Assembly (NCBI GenBank): GCA_030765065.1
Contig: CM060990.1
Location: forward strand, 666,140,618-666,204,617
Direction of reading: 5' to 3'
Source: Deroplatys truncata
Lineage: Eukaryota > Arthropoda > Insecta > Mantodea > Mantidae
Length of the DNA stretch: 64,000 bases
The position numbers and the translations under genes were made by a program. The notes under the pieces were generated by a model. That model saw only the letters and a list, made by a program, of their open reading frames with translations, did not search any database and was not told the origin of the DNA. This document shows, piece by piece, positions 34,454-44,619 of the stretch (the stretch's first letter is position 1; each line of letters begins with the position of its first letter).

Positions 34454-36862
34454 AGTAGGATATATAGAGGAATTCGAGCATAGTTTTTTGCGTTTATATG
34501 GGAAAGGATAGGGAAAACGAGGCTAGATGCGACGGTTCAAGGAGGAAAATGCGTTTATATGGGAGAGATAGGGAATACGAGGACTGACGCTAGGCTAGAC
34601 AGTGGTAGGAGGGGGAGTGCGCTTTATATGAGACAGATAGGGAATACGTGGAGAGGTGCTAGGCTAGACAGAGGCTGAGTAATGTATGATTTATATGAGC
34701 GGTATAGGAAAACGATGAGAGGTGTTAGACTAGACAGGGCTTGAAACGTAGTGCATGGTTTATATGAGAGATATAGGAAAACGAGGAAAGGTGTTAGGCT
34801 AGACAGAAGTCGAGGAGTAGAGTATGGTTTATATGAGAAGTATAGGAAAACGAGGAGAGGTATTAGGTTAGGAGAATTGAGTTTGTGTTTATAAGGAGAG
34901 ACGAGAAAACGGAGAGAGATCCTATGCTAGGATAGACAGGTGTTAAAGTTAGGTTAGATAGGAAACCAAGGAGTGATACTCAGCTAGAGGGGGGCAGGAG
35001 GGAATGAGCTTTTGAGAGGTAGGGGATACGGGGAGTGGTGTTAGACTAGACAGGGCTTGAAACGTAGGGCATGGTTTATATGTATGAGAAGTATAGGAAC
35101 AGGAAGAGGGGTGCTAGGCTAGACAGAGGTTGAGGAGTAGAGTATAGTTTATATGAGAGGTATAGGAAAACGAGGAGAGGAGTTGGACTAGACAGAGGTT
35201 GAGGAGCAGAGTATGGTTTATGTGAGAGTCATAGGTAAACGAGAGAGGCGTTAGGCTAGACAGAGCTAGAGGAGTAGAGTATGGTTTATATGAGAGGAAT
35301 AGGAATAGGAGGAGAGGTGTTAGGCTAGACAGGTAGTGTAGCAGTAGGAATATGGACTTATATACAGGAGAGATAGGGAATAGGAGGTGCTAGACTTGAA
35401 AGCGACTTTAGACGTGAACTTAGTGGAAAACTGTTTCATGTCAATGTTCTAGACATGCCCATCACGTAACCTATTCAGGGAAAAGGTGACTCGTTCAGGG
35501 GAAAAAGGTGACTGCTCAGGGAAAAAGCAGGCCCACAAAGGGAAAAAGTTGACTAGCAAAGGGAAAAACGTGACCAGAAAAGGGAAAAAGGCGACCAGCA
35601 AAGGGAAAAAGGTGAGCCATAAAGGGAAAAAGGTGACCTGCAACGGGAAAAGCTAACCCACTAACACTAACAGGTAAGTAATTCAGGTAGTATTGCAAGA
35701 GGCTGACTGGATCATAGCAGTGTATGATTTCACAGGTAATTCAGCTAGTATCGTATGTATTTAGGCTAATTCGTCTAGTAACACAGGATAGATTCCAGAT
35801 GCTAACTGCATCATGGCTCTGCATGATTTCACAGATAATTGAGCTAGTATCGTAGGTATTTAGGCTAATTCAGCTAGTATCACAAGAGGATAGATTCTAG
35901 GGTTGGGTATAGCATAGTTTCATATTTCACAGGTAATTCAGAGGGTATCGTAGGTATTTAGGATAATTCAAGTAACATAGGTGTTTAGAGTAATTAAGCA
36001 AGCATTACAGGAGGGTAGGTTCCAGGGGTTGGTTATAACCTAGCTTCGTATTTCACAGATAGTTCAGGTAATATCGTAAGTATTTGAGGTAATCGACAGA
36101 GCTTCACAGATATTATTGATAATTTCGATCAGAGATTTGTATCCCAGCTATTTAAGGTAAATGCAGATGATTCAGGTTGTATCAATGGTATTTGAGTCAT
36201 TTTAACAGGTAATTCAGATAGTATCACAGGTGCTCGTGCTAATTTAGAGCAGGAATTCGTATCAGAGCTAGTTAAGGTAATTTCACATGATTTGGGTAGT
36301 ATCACAGGTATTTAAATCATTTTCATAGCCAATTCAGCTAGTATCGTGAGCATTTAAGCTAATTCAGCTAGTATCACAGGAGGCTAGATTCCAGAGGCTA
36401 ACTGCATCATAGCTATGCATGATTTCACAGCTAATTCAGCTAGTATCGTAGGTATTTAGGCTAATTCAGGTAGTATCACAGGAGGCTAGATTCCAGGGTT
36501 GGGTATAGCATAGTTTCATATTTCAAGGTAATTCAGCGGGTATCGTAGGTATTTAGGATAATTCAAGTAACATAGGTGTTTAGAGTAATTAAGCAAGCAT
36601 TACAGGAGGGTAGGTTCCAGGGGTTGGTTATAGCCTAGTTTCGTATTTTACAGATAGTTCAGGTAATATCGTAAGTATTTGGTTAATCAGCATAGTTTCA
36701 CAGATGCTCGTAATAATTTCGATCAGAGATTTGTATCACAGCTATTTAAGGTAAATGCAGCTGATTCAGGTTGTATAAATGGTATTTGAGTCATTTTAAC
36801 AGGTAATTCTGATATCACAGGTGCTCGTACTAATTTAGAGCAGGAATTCGTATCTGAGCTAT
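34454..36862. repeat. Left terminal inverted repeat (2,409 bp)
   Basis: Complementary to 45770-48381; the match ends at 'tctgagctat'. It is built of three zones: degenerate ~69-bp units (about 34500-35345, 'gtttatatgagaggtatagg', 'aggctagacagagg'), a 21-bp minisatellite (35466-35660), and a ~596-bp tandem repeat (from about 35720) built of 'aattcagctagtatc' subunits. Confidence 0.9.
35466..35660. repeat. 21-bp minisatellite, left arm
   Basis: About eight units of the form 'aaagggaaaaaggtgaccagc'. The right arm has about fourteen. Long apparent frames across it (FFPLL.. or KGKKVTS..) are repeat artefacts. Confidence 0.85.
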
Positions 36863-36965
36863 TTAATGTAATTTCACACGATTCGGGTAGTATCACAGGT
36901 ATTTAAGTCATTTTAACAGGCAATTCAACTAGTATCACAGGTACTCATGGTAATGTAGAGAGTAA
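35720..36965. repeat. ~596-bp tandem duplication in left arm
   Basis: 'gcatgatttcacag' recurs at 35821 and 36417, and long flanking stretches align in order. The second unit continues ~100 bp past the inner end of the inverted repeat, so the right arm has lost or never had that part. Confidence 0.8.
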
Positions 36966-37329
36966 TTCGATTATAAAACTTTTCTCATCCAGCGTTACAA
37001 CAATTTATATACTTTTTTCTAAATCTTACAAATTTTTATATGTTAAACAGTTATTGTACGATGCAGAGAGGGATAAACTGTATATGGTTTACAAACTGAA
37101 AAGCTTTGCGTCAACATACCTTTATTTCAGTTCGTTATAGATGTCTCTCCCCTTTTATCTAGGCTTGAGACTAGCACTAGGATTGCTCCTAATGGCAGGG
37201 TTACCACCTTCCCTTCCATCTTCTTCTTTCTTCATCAGGCGTCAGCTATCTGCATATACAGCACACAGATAACCTTCTTTTTAAGATTGTAGACTCACGA
37301 GAAAATCTTTATCTTTAACTTACATTCTT
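36966..37329. other. Spacer between left arm and polB
   Basis: AT-rich, with no recognised gene; it probably holds the polB 3' end. Confidence 0.4.
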
Positions 37330-38604
37330 TTAAGCACTGTTTGTAATGGCGTAATGTCCATACGCATATGTCGTTATCCCATCCTCAGCAATAATTCTTT
37401 TATCATCAAACGGAGTCAATGCAATTTTATTCACTTGCACTGTGGTAACAGCATGCTTTCGTGATAGGATTAGATTCATGGGCGTTCTGATGATTTCACT
37501 GGTTTTAAGACAGTCTGTATAGCTGTCAAACGAAATGTACTGCTTAATAGCGCTACGTTTTATACCTTTAATCTTTTTTATCATTGACCCTCGAATATCT
37601 AACGCATACATCTTAGGACGTAGTCCAACAAAGCGTAGGATGATTTTGCTATTAGCCTCATCTTTAAATTTTCCCAATACCTTCTTGTTCTGAGTAGAGT
37701 AACATATATGGTTGGCAGGGTAATCAGATGTATCGAGATGCTCAAGAAAACGTAGCTTGTCCTGGTACACATCTTCAGTTGTAACACGATGAATGAACGA
37801 ATCAGTGTCCATATACATAAGCTTCAGGTTTTCAGCTCCATAATAAGGCAACAACACGTCGTAATGATAGTTATACATTAATGTCTTGGAGATGTCCAAC
37901 ACACTCATACCAATGTATACAGGCCTGTTGAATACAATCTGACGAGAGGCCATATGTACAGCAGCTAGATTATCAGCATATATCGTCCTGTCGATAAACG
38001 TAGGCTTGGCGATCAGCTTCTCTAGAGTTTTTTCATTGCTCACCAGTCGTATATCCATACGGTTACGCAGGTTCTCCATAGTTTTTCCAAACATGGCGTT
38101 GTTAAAGAGTTTGTAGAGATCCTTCTCGAAATCATTTGCAGCTTGTTGTCGTAGCCTGTTGTTAAAATCCACATAAGGTTTCAACCACCGAGACTGTAGG
38201 AATTGTAGCACACGATGGATTTTTGTTAGTCGTAGTCCATGACTAAGAGCTTGCTTCAAAGCCATGTAATGCACTACATACTTCTTTCGAGGTCCAAGAT
38301 GGGGTATCAGTTTCTTTGTAGATGCTTCCAATGGTTTCATACACTCTGGCAGGAAAGGTAGATCGTTGTGTAGATCGTGAAGTTCTGCAGGATACTCGAT
38401 GTCGACTTCTAATATGTACCCATGAGGATCATCTTCTTGTAGTGTTTCTAAGTTGATTTCTTCAGGCAAAACCCACTGAAATCCACCAAAAGGAAGGGCG
38501 TGACACATTGCCCAGCCATATTGGTTATTAGCGTCCTCGTATGTGATAAATTGGGTTGGTCTCGACGGATCAAACTTCTCCATATGTGTTATTAGCCTCA
38601 GCAT
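37330..38604 (-). pseudogene. PolB piece 5: palm and thumb with catalytic motifs
   Basis: The 424-codon frame has motif A (YEDANNQYGWAM, about residue 23), motif B (KLFNNAMFGKTMENLRN, about 165), motif C with both catalytic Asp (YMDTDSF, about 265) and a natural C-terminus (YAYGHYAITNSA). No internal stop occurs in this piece, so the core was intact until recently. The catalytic residues are all present. Its frame is not continuous with piece 4. Confidence 0.9.
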
Positions 38605-39100
38605 ACCGATGAGAAACTTGGCATAAACCTCCTCTTATACCTGATTCCACCATGAGTAGTTGATCATAATCTTGTAACAGCTCTAACTTAATTCCAGTAT
38701 ACAGTAACATAGCGTCCCATGTTAGACCTGGAGAGGTAAAATAATGGGCGGGATCGACTTTGTGTGTTTTAAGGGTTTGCTCTCTGAACGTCTCAAAGAC
38801 GTCAGCTAGAAGAAGTACATCCGAAGTTAAGTAGAGATCGCTGTACTCTCCCAGGTTTCTCACATTAAACAGCTCCCATACATTTCTAGCATGATCGTAG
38901 TCAGCATCAGTAATTTCTTCTTCATTTAATCTATTGTAGAAGGAGTCCTTAGGAGGCAAGCAGGTCTCGTTCAGGGCATCCCATGACGTAACAAAATCAT
39001 ATGGAAATACACCCTTACGGGTCATCAACTTCAATTTGTCTTCTCCAAAGTACTTTAGCGTTTCAGGATACGAGGTTAGATTTTTTACCAACTTATCCAA
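38570..39100 (-). pseudogene. PolB piece 4: linker before the palm
   Basis: The frame includes FPYDFVTSWDALNET, YLTSDVLLLADVFETFR and YFTSPGLTWDAMLLYTGI, the stretch between exonuclease and palm in Polinton-type and related protein-primed polymerases. It ends with SHRYAEANNTYGEV, where a one-base shift moves the true frame into piece 5. The real upstream residues continue before 39100, so the displayed start codon is not biological. Confidence 0.85.
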
Positions 39101-39116
39101 GCTTGTACTGAGGAAT

Positions 39117-39124
39117 CGGAAGCT
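39117..39124. repeat. Target-site duplication of the retrocopy, 3' side
   Basis: CGGAAGCT, adjoining the T-run that is the copy's poly(A) tail on the minus strand. The last base is shared with the tail, so the duplication is 7 or 8 bp. Confidence 0.85.
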
Positions 39125-40931
39125 TTTTTTTGGGGGGGGGAACAGGAATAAAGGTTTAAGGAAAAACAGATATATATATAGGTTGTAGGAAGGAAAAAGG
39201 AAGAGGAAAAGAAGGATCTTATACTGTGGTGGCGCTATTTATTGGGGGCATAATTGGTATTGTGTGGCTGGTACCGCCGAAGCAAACCTGCGGTTCGTGG
39301 GTACTTACTAAAATACGGAGAGGCCCAAAGTGGACAATCTCCTTAGTGGGGAATAGGTAAGAGTCATGGCCGAGGCCCTGAACAGTAACCTAGGAACAGT
39401 GGTGTCATAACAGTGTAATTTGGTTCCGTGTCCGGGCCTGTTACCTCCGGGCAGCGGATGTTGATGTAGAGCTGTGTCGGCGGAGATGCGGTGTCTATCT
39501 GTTGCGGCGTCTGTTTTGTTGAGCGGGTTGATGTAGGACGTGTTGCTCCATGAAGTTTCGAATGAGTTGATATCCTTCCTCCAGCTTGTGGTGGCTGTCC
39601 TGTAGCTGGCGTAGGCTGGTGGCGATGTCTGCAGTGGTCTGTAGTTGTTCTTCGCGGATACCGGCGACTGAGGCCTCAATGGCCGTCAACCGCGCGTCCC
39701 GGTCGTCGGTTGTGTCATTGTCATGTTCTTCTTCCAGGTAGCTTTCTATTCGGTACAGCTTTCGCTGTATTGACGGCAGGAGGTCTGGGTCGTCGTAGTG
39801 GGATAACTCCTCAATTGACGCCCTGAGTCTGTTAAGGCTGCCAGTGGCGCTGGCGTAGTTCCTGATTGATGTGCGCTGCCTTGCTTCAATGCCAGCAAAT
39901 CGCCGGTTGGCGGCCTGCCGAAGCGTTTCCAGCTTTTGGTTGAGTTTGGCGATCTCTGCCTGTACGGTTGCTGAGGCTGCTAGAAGCTCGGTGATTGAGG
40001 CCTCTATGGCTGTCAGTGTAGAAGCTGTGTGCGTGTTGGTGACGTCTGCGTTGTTACGCTCCCGGCGAGAGCGTGGTGGTTGAGGTGGTGCGTCTTGTTG
40101 CGTCTGGGTTGAAGCTGCCCGCCTCGGGTAAAGCGGGCAGCAAGCTTGGCCCGTGAAGTGATCCATCCTGCAGCAGGTGGCGCAGAACCTTCTACGGCGA
40201 GAAAGATCATGCTGCTTGCAGGTGGGCGTCAAGGCCGGTGAGCCACAGTAGTGGCAGCGTGGTGAGTAGGTGCATTGTTCCGCCGAATGCCCATACTGGC
40301 AGCATCGGCGGCATGGTGGTGTCCGTTGTGTGCGGCTGGCTTCAAAGCGGATTGTGGTGCCGAGGAGCTCCACGTCCGTCTGAAGAGCGGCGTCGTAGTG
40401 CGCCTTGTTGAGGAAAGCAAGGCGCACCAATGGAGTCGGTCCGCTCCTAGAAACAATTCTGGTCGCCTTCACCATTGAAGGCCAGCGTTGTTGGAGTTGT
40501 TCCAGGAGAATCTGCGTTGCCAGGTTTCTCTGTACCCTGACCGCGACTGCGCTGAAGCGGCCTTCTTGGTCGGGGGTGTTGTCCGGAGAGTCATCTGCGT
40601 TGTCGGTTGAGGCCGTCTGCTGGTTCGATAAGACGCTGAGTTCCTCAGCGGTGCGGTTATGTCCAGCTACAGCGGCGGCGTAGCTCCTTCGAGGTGCTGC
40701 AGTTGAGTCGCTGGAGGTAGATGAAGAAGTAGGGGGCGGGCCGCGATCCCGCAGCCAGCTGAGTTTTGGTAGCCACATGATTTCACTGGGGTGGAAGTAT
40801 CTTGAGAAGTGTCCAGAGAGTTCGGCGGATTCCAATGATCGTCCGCGAGGCGACAGTGAAGTCCGGCGTTTGGGCCTGAGAGCGCTTTGTCCTCTTCGTC
40901 TCATCTCGTCGAGAGCTGGAAGCGAAGTCTC
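39125..40931 (-). mobile_element. Gag-only retrocopy inserted in polB
   Basis: A 1,807-bp insertion bounded by the 8-bp duplication CGGAAGCT (39117-39124 and 40932-40939). On the minus strand it begins 27 bp before an intact gag-like frame, has an AATAAA signal near 39240, and ends in C9 then A7-8 at 39124-39140. It is GC-rich compared with the host element. No reverse transcriptase or endonuclease frame is present. It is either a processed copy of a gag-type mRNA or a non-autonomous, ORF1-only retroposon moved by a LINE. Confidence 0.85.
39495..40904 (-). CDS. Gag/ORF1-like protein with CCHC zinc knuckles
   Basis: An intact 469-codon frame. Residues 1-60 are basic and low-complexity. About 110-180 resembles the small RNA-binding fold before the knuckles of insect non-LTR gag proteins (LVRLAFLNKAHYDAALQ). 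About 190-260 hold two clear knuckles (CRRCCQYGHSAEQC and CATCCRMDHFTGQAC) with a further Cys/His segment between them. About 290-460 is coiled-coil-like and contains LTAIEAS twice. In most LINE ORF1 proteins the coiled coil precedes the nucleic-acid-binding part, so this order is unusual. The protein would bind RNA and self-associate. The start has only a 27-nt leader, and no ORF2 follows. Confidence 0.75.
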   Translation of the reverse strand: MRRRGQSALRPKRRTSLSPRGRSLESAELSGHFSRYFHPSEIMWLPKLSWLRDRGPPPTSSSTSSDSTAAPRRSYAAAVAGHNRTAEELSVLSNQQTASTDNADDSPDNTPDQEGRFSAVAVRVQRNLATQILLEQLQQRWPSMVKATRIVSRSGPTPLVRLAFLNKAHYDAALQTDVELLGTTIRFEASRTQRTPPCRRCCQYGHSAEQCTYSPRCHYCGSPALTPTCKQHDLSRRRRFCATCCRMDHFTGQACCPLYPRRAASTQTQQDAPPQPPRSRRERNNADVTNTHTASTLTAIEASITELLAASATVQAEIAKLNQKLETLRQAANRRFAGIEARQRTSIRNYASATGSLNRLRASIEELSHYDDPDLLPSIQRKLYRIESYLEEEHDNDTTDDRDARLTAIEASVAGIREEQLQTTADIATSLRQLQDSHHKLEEGYQLIRNFMEQHVLHQPAQQNRRRNR

Positions 40932-41782
40932 CGGAAGCTATCCACAAATCGAAGCTTTATATCTCCTACATACTTGGTGAATGAGATATAGCTTTCTTCA
41001 GAGTTAGGAATTACCTCCACACGTTCACTTGTACAACCCAGCTCCTTAACAATGAAATGAGAGTCATATCCGCTAAGGTTATGCATGAAGACTGGTATAT
41101 ATTTAGGTGTTTTGCAGGCTAAATTACATTCATTATGAAGACTTCCACGATATTCACCGCTGATGTGATCATGGTCGCGTACTTTATAGTTCTCTTCTGT
41201 AAAGGGTTTTTCACACAAGTAGCATGTCGTAGAAGACTCGAAATCCTTTTGCTGTTGATCCGTAAGTTTCAGAGGCTTAGCAGATTTGTATATATTACCA
41301 ATCATTTTTGCAACAGATGTCAGGTACAGCATAAATTTCTGAGCTGCATCAGCACCACGATACACATAGGGTTGCTTAGGAAGATCAGTTTCGAGATGTT
41401 CAACACTGGATGTAGGTTTCACGTAAACACAGAAGCTCATTGCTGTGTGCTCTTGATAAGGGGTTGTATAGGAAGTTTCAGGATTGGGTGTACACGTATG
41501 GCATGGAGTGAGAATACTCTCAAAATCAGCATAGATGACATAAGGTACTTTCAGCATCCTCTCAACATTTTTAAACTGTGCAATTGCTTTCTCCTTGCTA
41601 GTCATAACAACCCTTGCAATACCATGTTGAATACAGACGGCTGCATGTTCTTGTAGTTTTTCCAGTCCACTTCGTCCATATCGATTATCAAAATGTGTAA
41701 AACAGCGCTTGCAGGTATAAACACGTTCATTACATTTAGTTTTCTGGCGTCGAACGAGCTTCTCAAAATTCCTTATATACAC
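40901..41782 (-). pseudogene. PolB piece 3: duplicated exonuclease segment
   Basis: It repeats piece 2 and runs on to exonuclease motif III (RFVDSFR), after which the frame enters the retrocopy and reads RLRFQLSTR before stopping. Without the insertion the frame would continue as FLSTSLDKLVKNL at piece 4. This confirms that the insertion site is inside the motif. Confidence 0.85.
40932..40939. repeat. Target-site duplication of the retrocopy, 5' side
   Basis: CGGAAGCT again, directly before the copy's 5' end. Removing the insertion rejoins polymerase sequence in frame. Confidence 0.85.
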
Positions 41783-42685
41783 GTAGTGATGTTTCCACTG
41801 CTGTCATTCAATAGACAAATCGAAGCTTTATATCTCCTACATACTTGGTGAATGAGATATAGCTTTCTTCAGAGTTAGGAATTACCTCCACACGTTCACT
41901 TGTACAACCCAGCTCCTTAACAATGAAATGAGAGTCATATCCGCTAAGGTTATGCATGAAGACTGGTATATATTTAGGTGTTTTGCAGGCTAAATTACAT
42001 TCATTATGAAGACTTCCACGATATTCACCGCTGATGTGATCATGGTCGCGTACTTTATAGTTCTCTTCTGTAAAGGGTTTTTCACACAAGTAGCATGTCG
42101 TAGAAGACTCGAAATCCTTTTGCTGTTGATCCGTAAGTTTCAGAGGCTTAGCAGATTTGTATATATTACCAATCATTTTTGCAACAGATGTCAGGTACAG
42201 CATAAATTTCTGAGCAGCATCAGCACCACGATACACATAGGGTTGCTTAGGAAGATCAGTTTCGAGATGTTCAACACTGGATGTAGGTTTCACGTAAACA
42301 CAGAAGCTCATTGCTGTGTGCTCTTGATAAGGGGTTGTATAGGAAGTTTCAGGATTGGGTGTACACGTATGGCATGGAGTGAGAATACTCTCAAAATCAG
42401 CATAGATGACATAAGGTACTTTCAGCATCCTCTCAACATTTTTAAACTGTGCAATTGCTTTCTCCTTGCTAGTCATAACAACCCTTGCAATACCATGTTG
42501 AATACAGACGGCTGCATGTTCTTGTAGTTTTTCCAGTCCACTTCGTCCATATCGATTATCAAAATGTGTAAAACAGCGCTTGCAGGTATAAACACGTTCA
42601 TTACATTTAGTTTTCTGGCGTCGAACGAGCTTCTCAAAATTCCTTATATACACGTAGTGATGTTTCCACTGCTGTCATTCAATAG
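40944..42685. repeat. 871-bp near-perfect tandem duplication inside polB
   Basis: Unit 1 is 41815-42685 and unit 2 is 40944-41814. Each starts 'acaaatcgaagc' and ends 'cattcaatag'. I saw one mismatch (a 'gagctgc/gagcagc' change). The lower breakpoint lies 4 bp from the target duplication of the nested retrocopy. The duplication must be very young, or it is an assembly artefact. Confidence 0.9.
41808..42653 (-). pseudogene. PolB piece 2: HNH-like zinc region and exonuclease
   Basis: A 281-codon frame. Order: a Cys-rich finger (CKRCFTHF..), exonuclease motif I YADFES (about residue 86), CYLCEKPF with RDHDHISGEYRG and HNECNL (about 190-220, resembling the endonuclease VII/HNH zinc fold often found in this polymerase family), then exonuclease motif II NLSGYDSHF (about 236). 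It ends KLRFVY, where the tandem duplication joins back to earlier sequence and creates a stop. One silent base difference from piece 3 was seen (Ala codon, near 42214). Confidence 0.85.
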
Positions 42686-42865
42686 TAGCAGGTCGCGATG
42701 TTCAGGTAGTTCAATATCAGCAACCTTTATCGGATACACTTCGTGCTTCTCATCCAGCCCGAAAACGTTAATAGACATATTGTTAAGCTTCTCAAATTTA
42801 GGTATTTGAGAAAGTGGAGTAGGGTAGGAAACACAGCTGAAGTCGTACTTGTCTTGAAGTTGTTT

Positions 42866-43666
42866 TTATTTGTTCACACGCTGTGCCTTCTTCCCTATGA
42901 ATTTAGCTAATATAGAGTACATGAAACATTTATCGTCGGTAAAGTTCTGAATGTTTATACACGCTTCTTTAGCTCCGACAGATGGTGGTAGTGGTATGTA
43001 GCTACTTCCTCGTAACGGGTTGTACTTGTTGATACGAAGTCGAACTCCTTCCACAGCAAGCAAAGCCCAGCTGCTACCCTTAAGCTGAGACTCCTCCATT
43101 TCAGTCACCAATTTCTTGAATTTCGCTTCCAGTGTTGAGTCCAGATCTGTTTCTAGGAAAACAGGATGATTCCTTGTTTTAAATGTTTTGTCACAGGTTT
43201 CTCCAATACTGTTAACAAATCGACACTCAGCCAGCAGATTAATTTTAACACTCTTATGAATGCTAAGCTCCTTATGCACAGCCTGGATTATACGTTGTTT
43301 TGCCTCTTGCAGATACATATTCAGGTCCTTAGGTGACTCGCATCGTATAAAATACGATTTTAATCGTCCTTCGAATGAAGTTTCGTATTCTTTCATATCA
43401 GAGTCCTCCATTGTTGACAGCAACTGATGTTTAGTTGGCTCCAATCTTCTTTTCTTCTGAGGGCTGCTTATTTCACATATATCGTCGTGTCGCTGCCCCT
43501 TATAACCATCTTTGAAGGTTACATTACAATGTTTACATTTGAAGAGCTTCTTGCAGCTCATCTCGTGTCTTCTCATGTCATAACCTCGGAGGAACTTCTT
43601 CCCACATTTTCCGCATGCATATCCAGTAGCGCTTGGAATAATATCCTTATACGCTGAGTTATTCAT
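42866..43666 (-). pseudogene. PolB piece 1: N-terminal zinc-finger region
   Basis: The 266-codon frame starts MNNSAYKDIIPSATGYACGK. It has two C2H2-type fingers near residues 18-63 (CGKCGKKF..RRHEMSC and CKHCNVTF..RHDDIC), then a Lys/Arg patch (KKRRLEPTK). Residues ~75-260 look like the N-terminal region found on arthropod Polinton-type polymerases (FEGRLKSYFIRCESPKDLNM; RINKYNPLRGSSYIPLP). The frame stops at 42866, after which polymerase-like sequence continues in the same and shifted frames towards piece 2 (SINVFGLDEKHEVYPI, about 42720-42775). The stop, and a later 1- or 2-base shift before HYVYIRNF, separate it from the catalytic part. Confidence 0.8.
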
Positions 43667-44056
43667 CTTTATTCTTGATGTAATAACGTATTAATCACTG
43701 ATCAATGAAATGTAGACATCTTCACCTTGATACCACTTTAGAAGGCTGATTATTCTTGGAGAGAACACGATGTTAACACCTCAAGACTAATTAGCACAAT
43801 GAAGTCCAATGCCCTAGATCACCATATTTATAGAGGGAGCACGAACCTTTTAGATCAATCATAAACTCGTTTCATAACCAACTGTGTATGATCGCTCAAC
43901 GTGTATTAACCCCCCAGCCATATAACCTCAAGTCTAGAGACAGGATGTTTATGACGTCACACCCAGAGACAGGATGTCTGGCAGCATCAAACACGTTTAA
44001 ACTCGTCTCATAACTACCTGATTATGCTGTCACACCAGCAAGAGAAGCATTCTCCC
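43667..44056. other. polB upstream region
   Basis: It presumably holds the polB promoter. I see no certain TATA box or initiator. An imperfect direct repeat 'gagacaggatgt' occurs at 43938 and 43966. Confidence 0.35.
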
Positions 44057-44590
44057 ACGCTCATTCAGACATATATTTCAAATTCAAAGCCTACCACCAC
44101 CACCACCACCACCACCACCACCACCACCACCACCACCACCACCACCACCACCACCTATTGTACCAAGGTTAATGCCAGCTGTATTATCGCAACACTTAAA
44201 GTAAAAGCTTAAAAGGTAACGAGAAGATTTTCCTCCTTATTTACTTAATTATTTCATGTTTTCATTCCCTTTTCAATTCTTCCTTTCCATCTTCCCACAG
44301 AAAGACCATTACATTTCACTGCAATCACGAGAAAAGCAAACGCTCATTCAGGCATATATTTCGAATTCAAAGCCTACCACCACCACCACCACCACCACCG
44401 CCATCACCTATTGTACCAAGGTTAATTCCAGCTGTATTATCACAATTCTTAAAGTAAAAGCTTAAAAGGTAATGTAGAAGATTTTCCTCTTATTTACTTA
44501 ATTATTTCATGTTTTATTCCCTTTTCAATTCTTCCTTTCCATCTTCTCACAGAAAGACCATTACATTTCACTACAATCATGAGAAAAGCA
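44057..44590. repeat. Tandem duplication carrying (ACC)n arrays
   Basis: Units start 'acgctcattcag' at 44057 and 44339. Each holds 'ttcaaagcctacc' followed by ACC repeats (about 22 units in the first, about 9 in the second) and 'tattgtaccaaggttaat'. Poly-Thr reading frames here are repeat artefacts. Confidence 0.85.
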
Positions 44591-44619
44591 ATTTTTGCAG
44601 AGTTACACGGATTCTAAGC

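Larger units (their letters stand above)
37330..43666 (-). pseudogene. polB: Protein-primed DNA polymerase B, broken into five pieces
   Basis: Read from 43666 to 37330. Piece 1 (42866-43666): N-terminal zinc fingers. Piece 2 (41808-42653): zinc/HNH-like region and exonuclease. Piece 3 (40901-41782): duplicate of piece 2. Pieces 4 (38570-39100) and 5 (37330-38604): linker and polymerase core. The enzyme would replicate the element from a protein-primed 5' terminus. Exonuclease motifs (YADFES; NLSGYD) and polymerase motifs (NNQYGWAM; NNAMFGKTMEN; YMDTDSF) are all visible. Damage: a frameshift near 42660, a duplication, the retrocopy insertion at 39125-40931, and a frameshift near 38600. Nothing else in the element looks like a gene. 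Confidence 0.9.

Noticed and set aside
34500-35345. CRISPR-like array
   Set aside because: Units are contiguous and diverged without unique spacers. This is eukaryotic repeat DNA inside an inverted repeat.
41135-42527. Two 173-codon plus-strand frames (41135-41656 and 42006-42527)
   Set aside because: They lie antisense to the duplicated polymerase pieces and have no motif of their own.
44024-44465. Poly-threonine frames
   Set aside because: Products of (ACC)n microsatellites with no flanking protein-like sequence.
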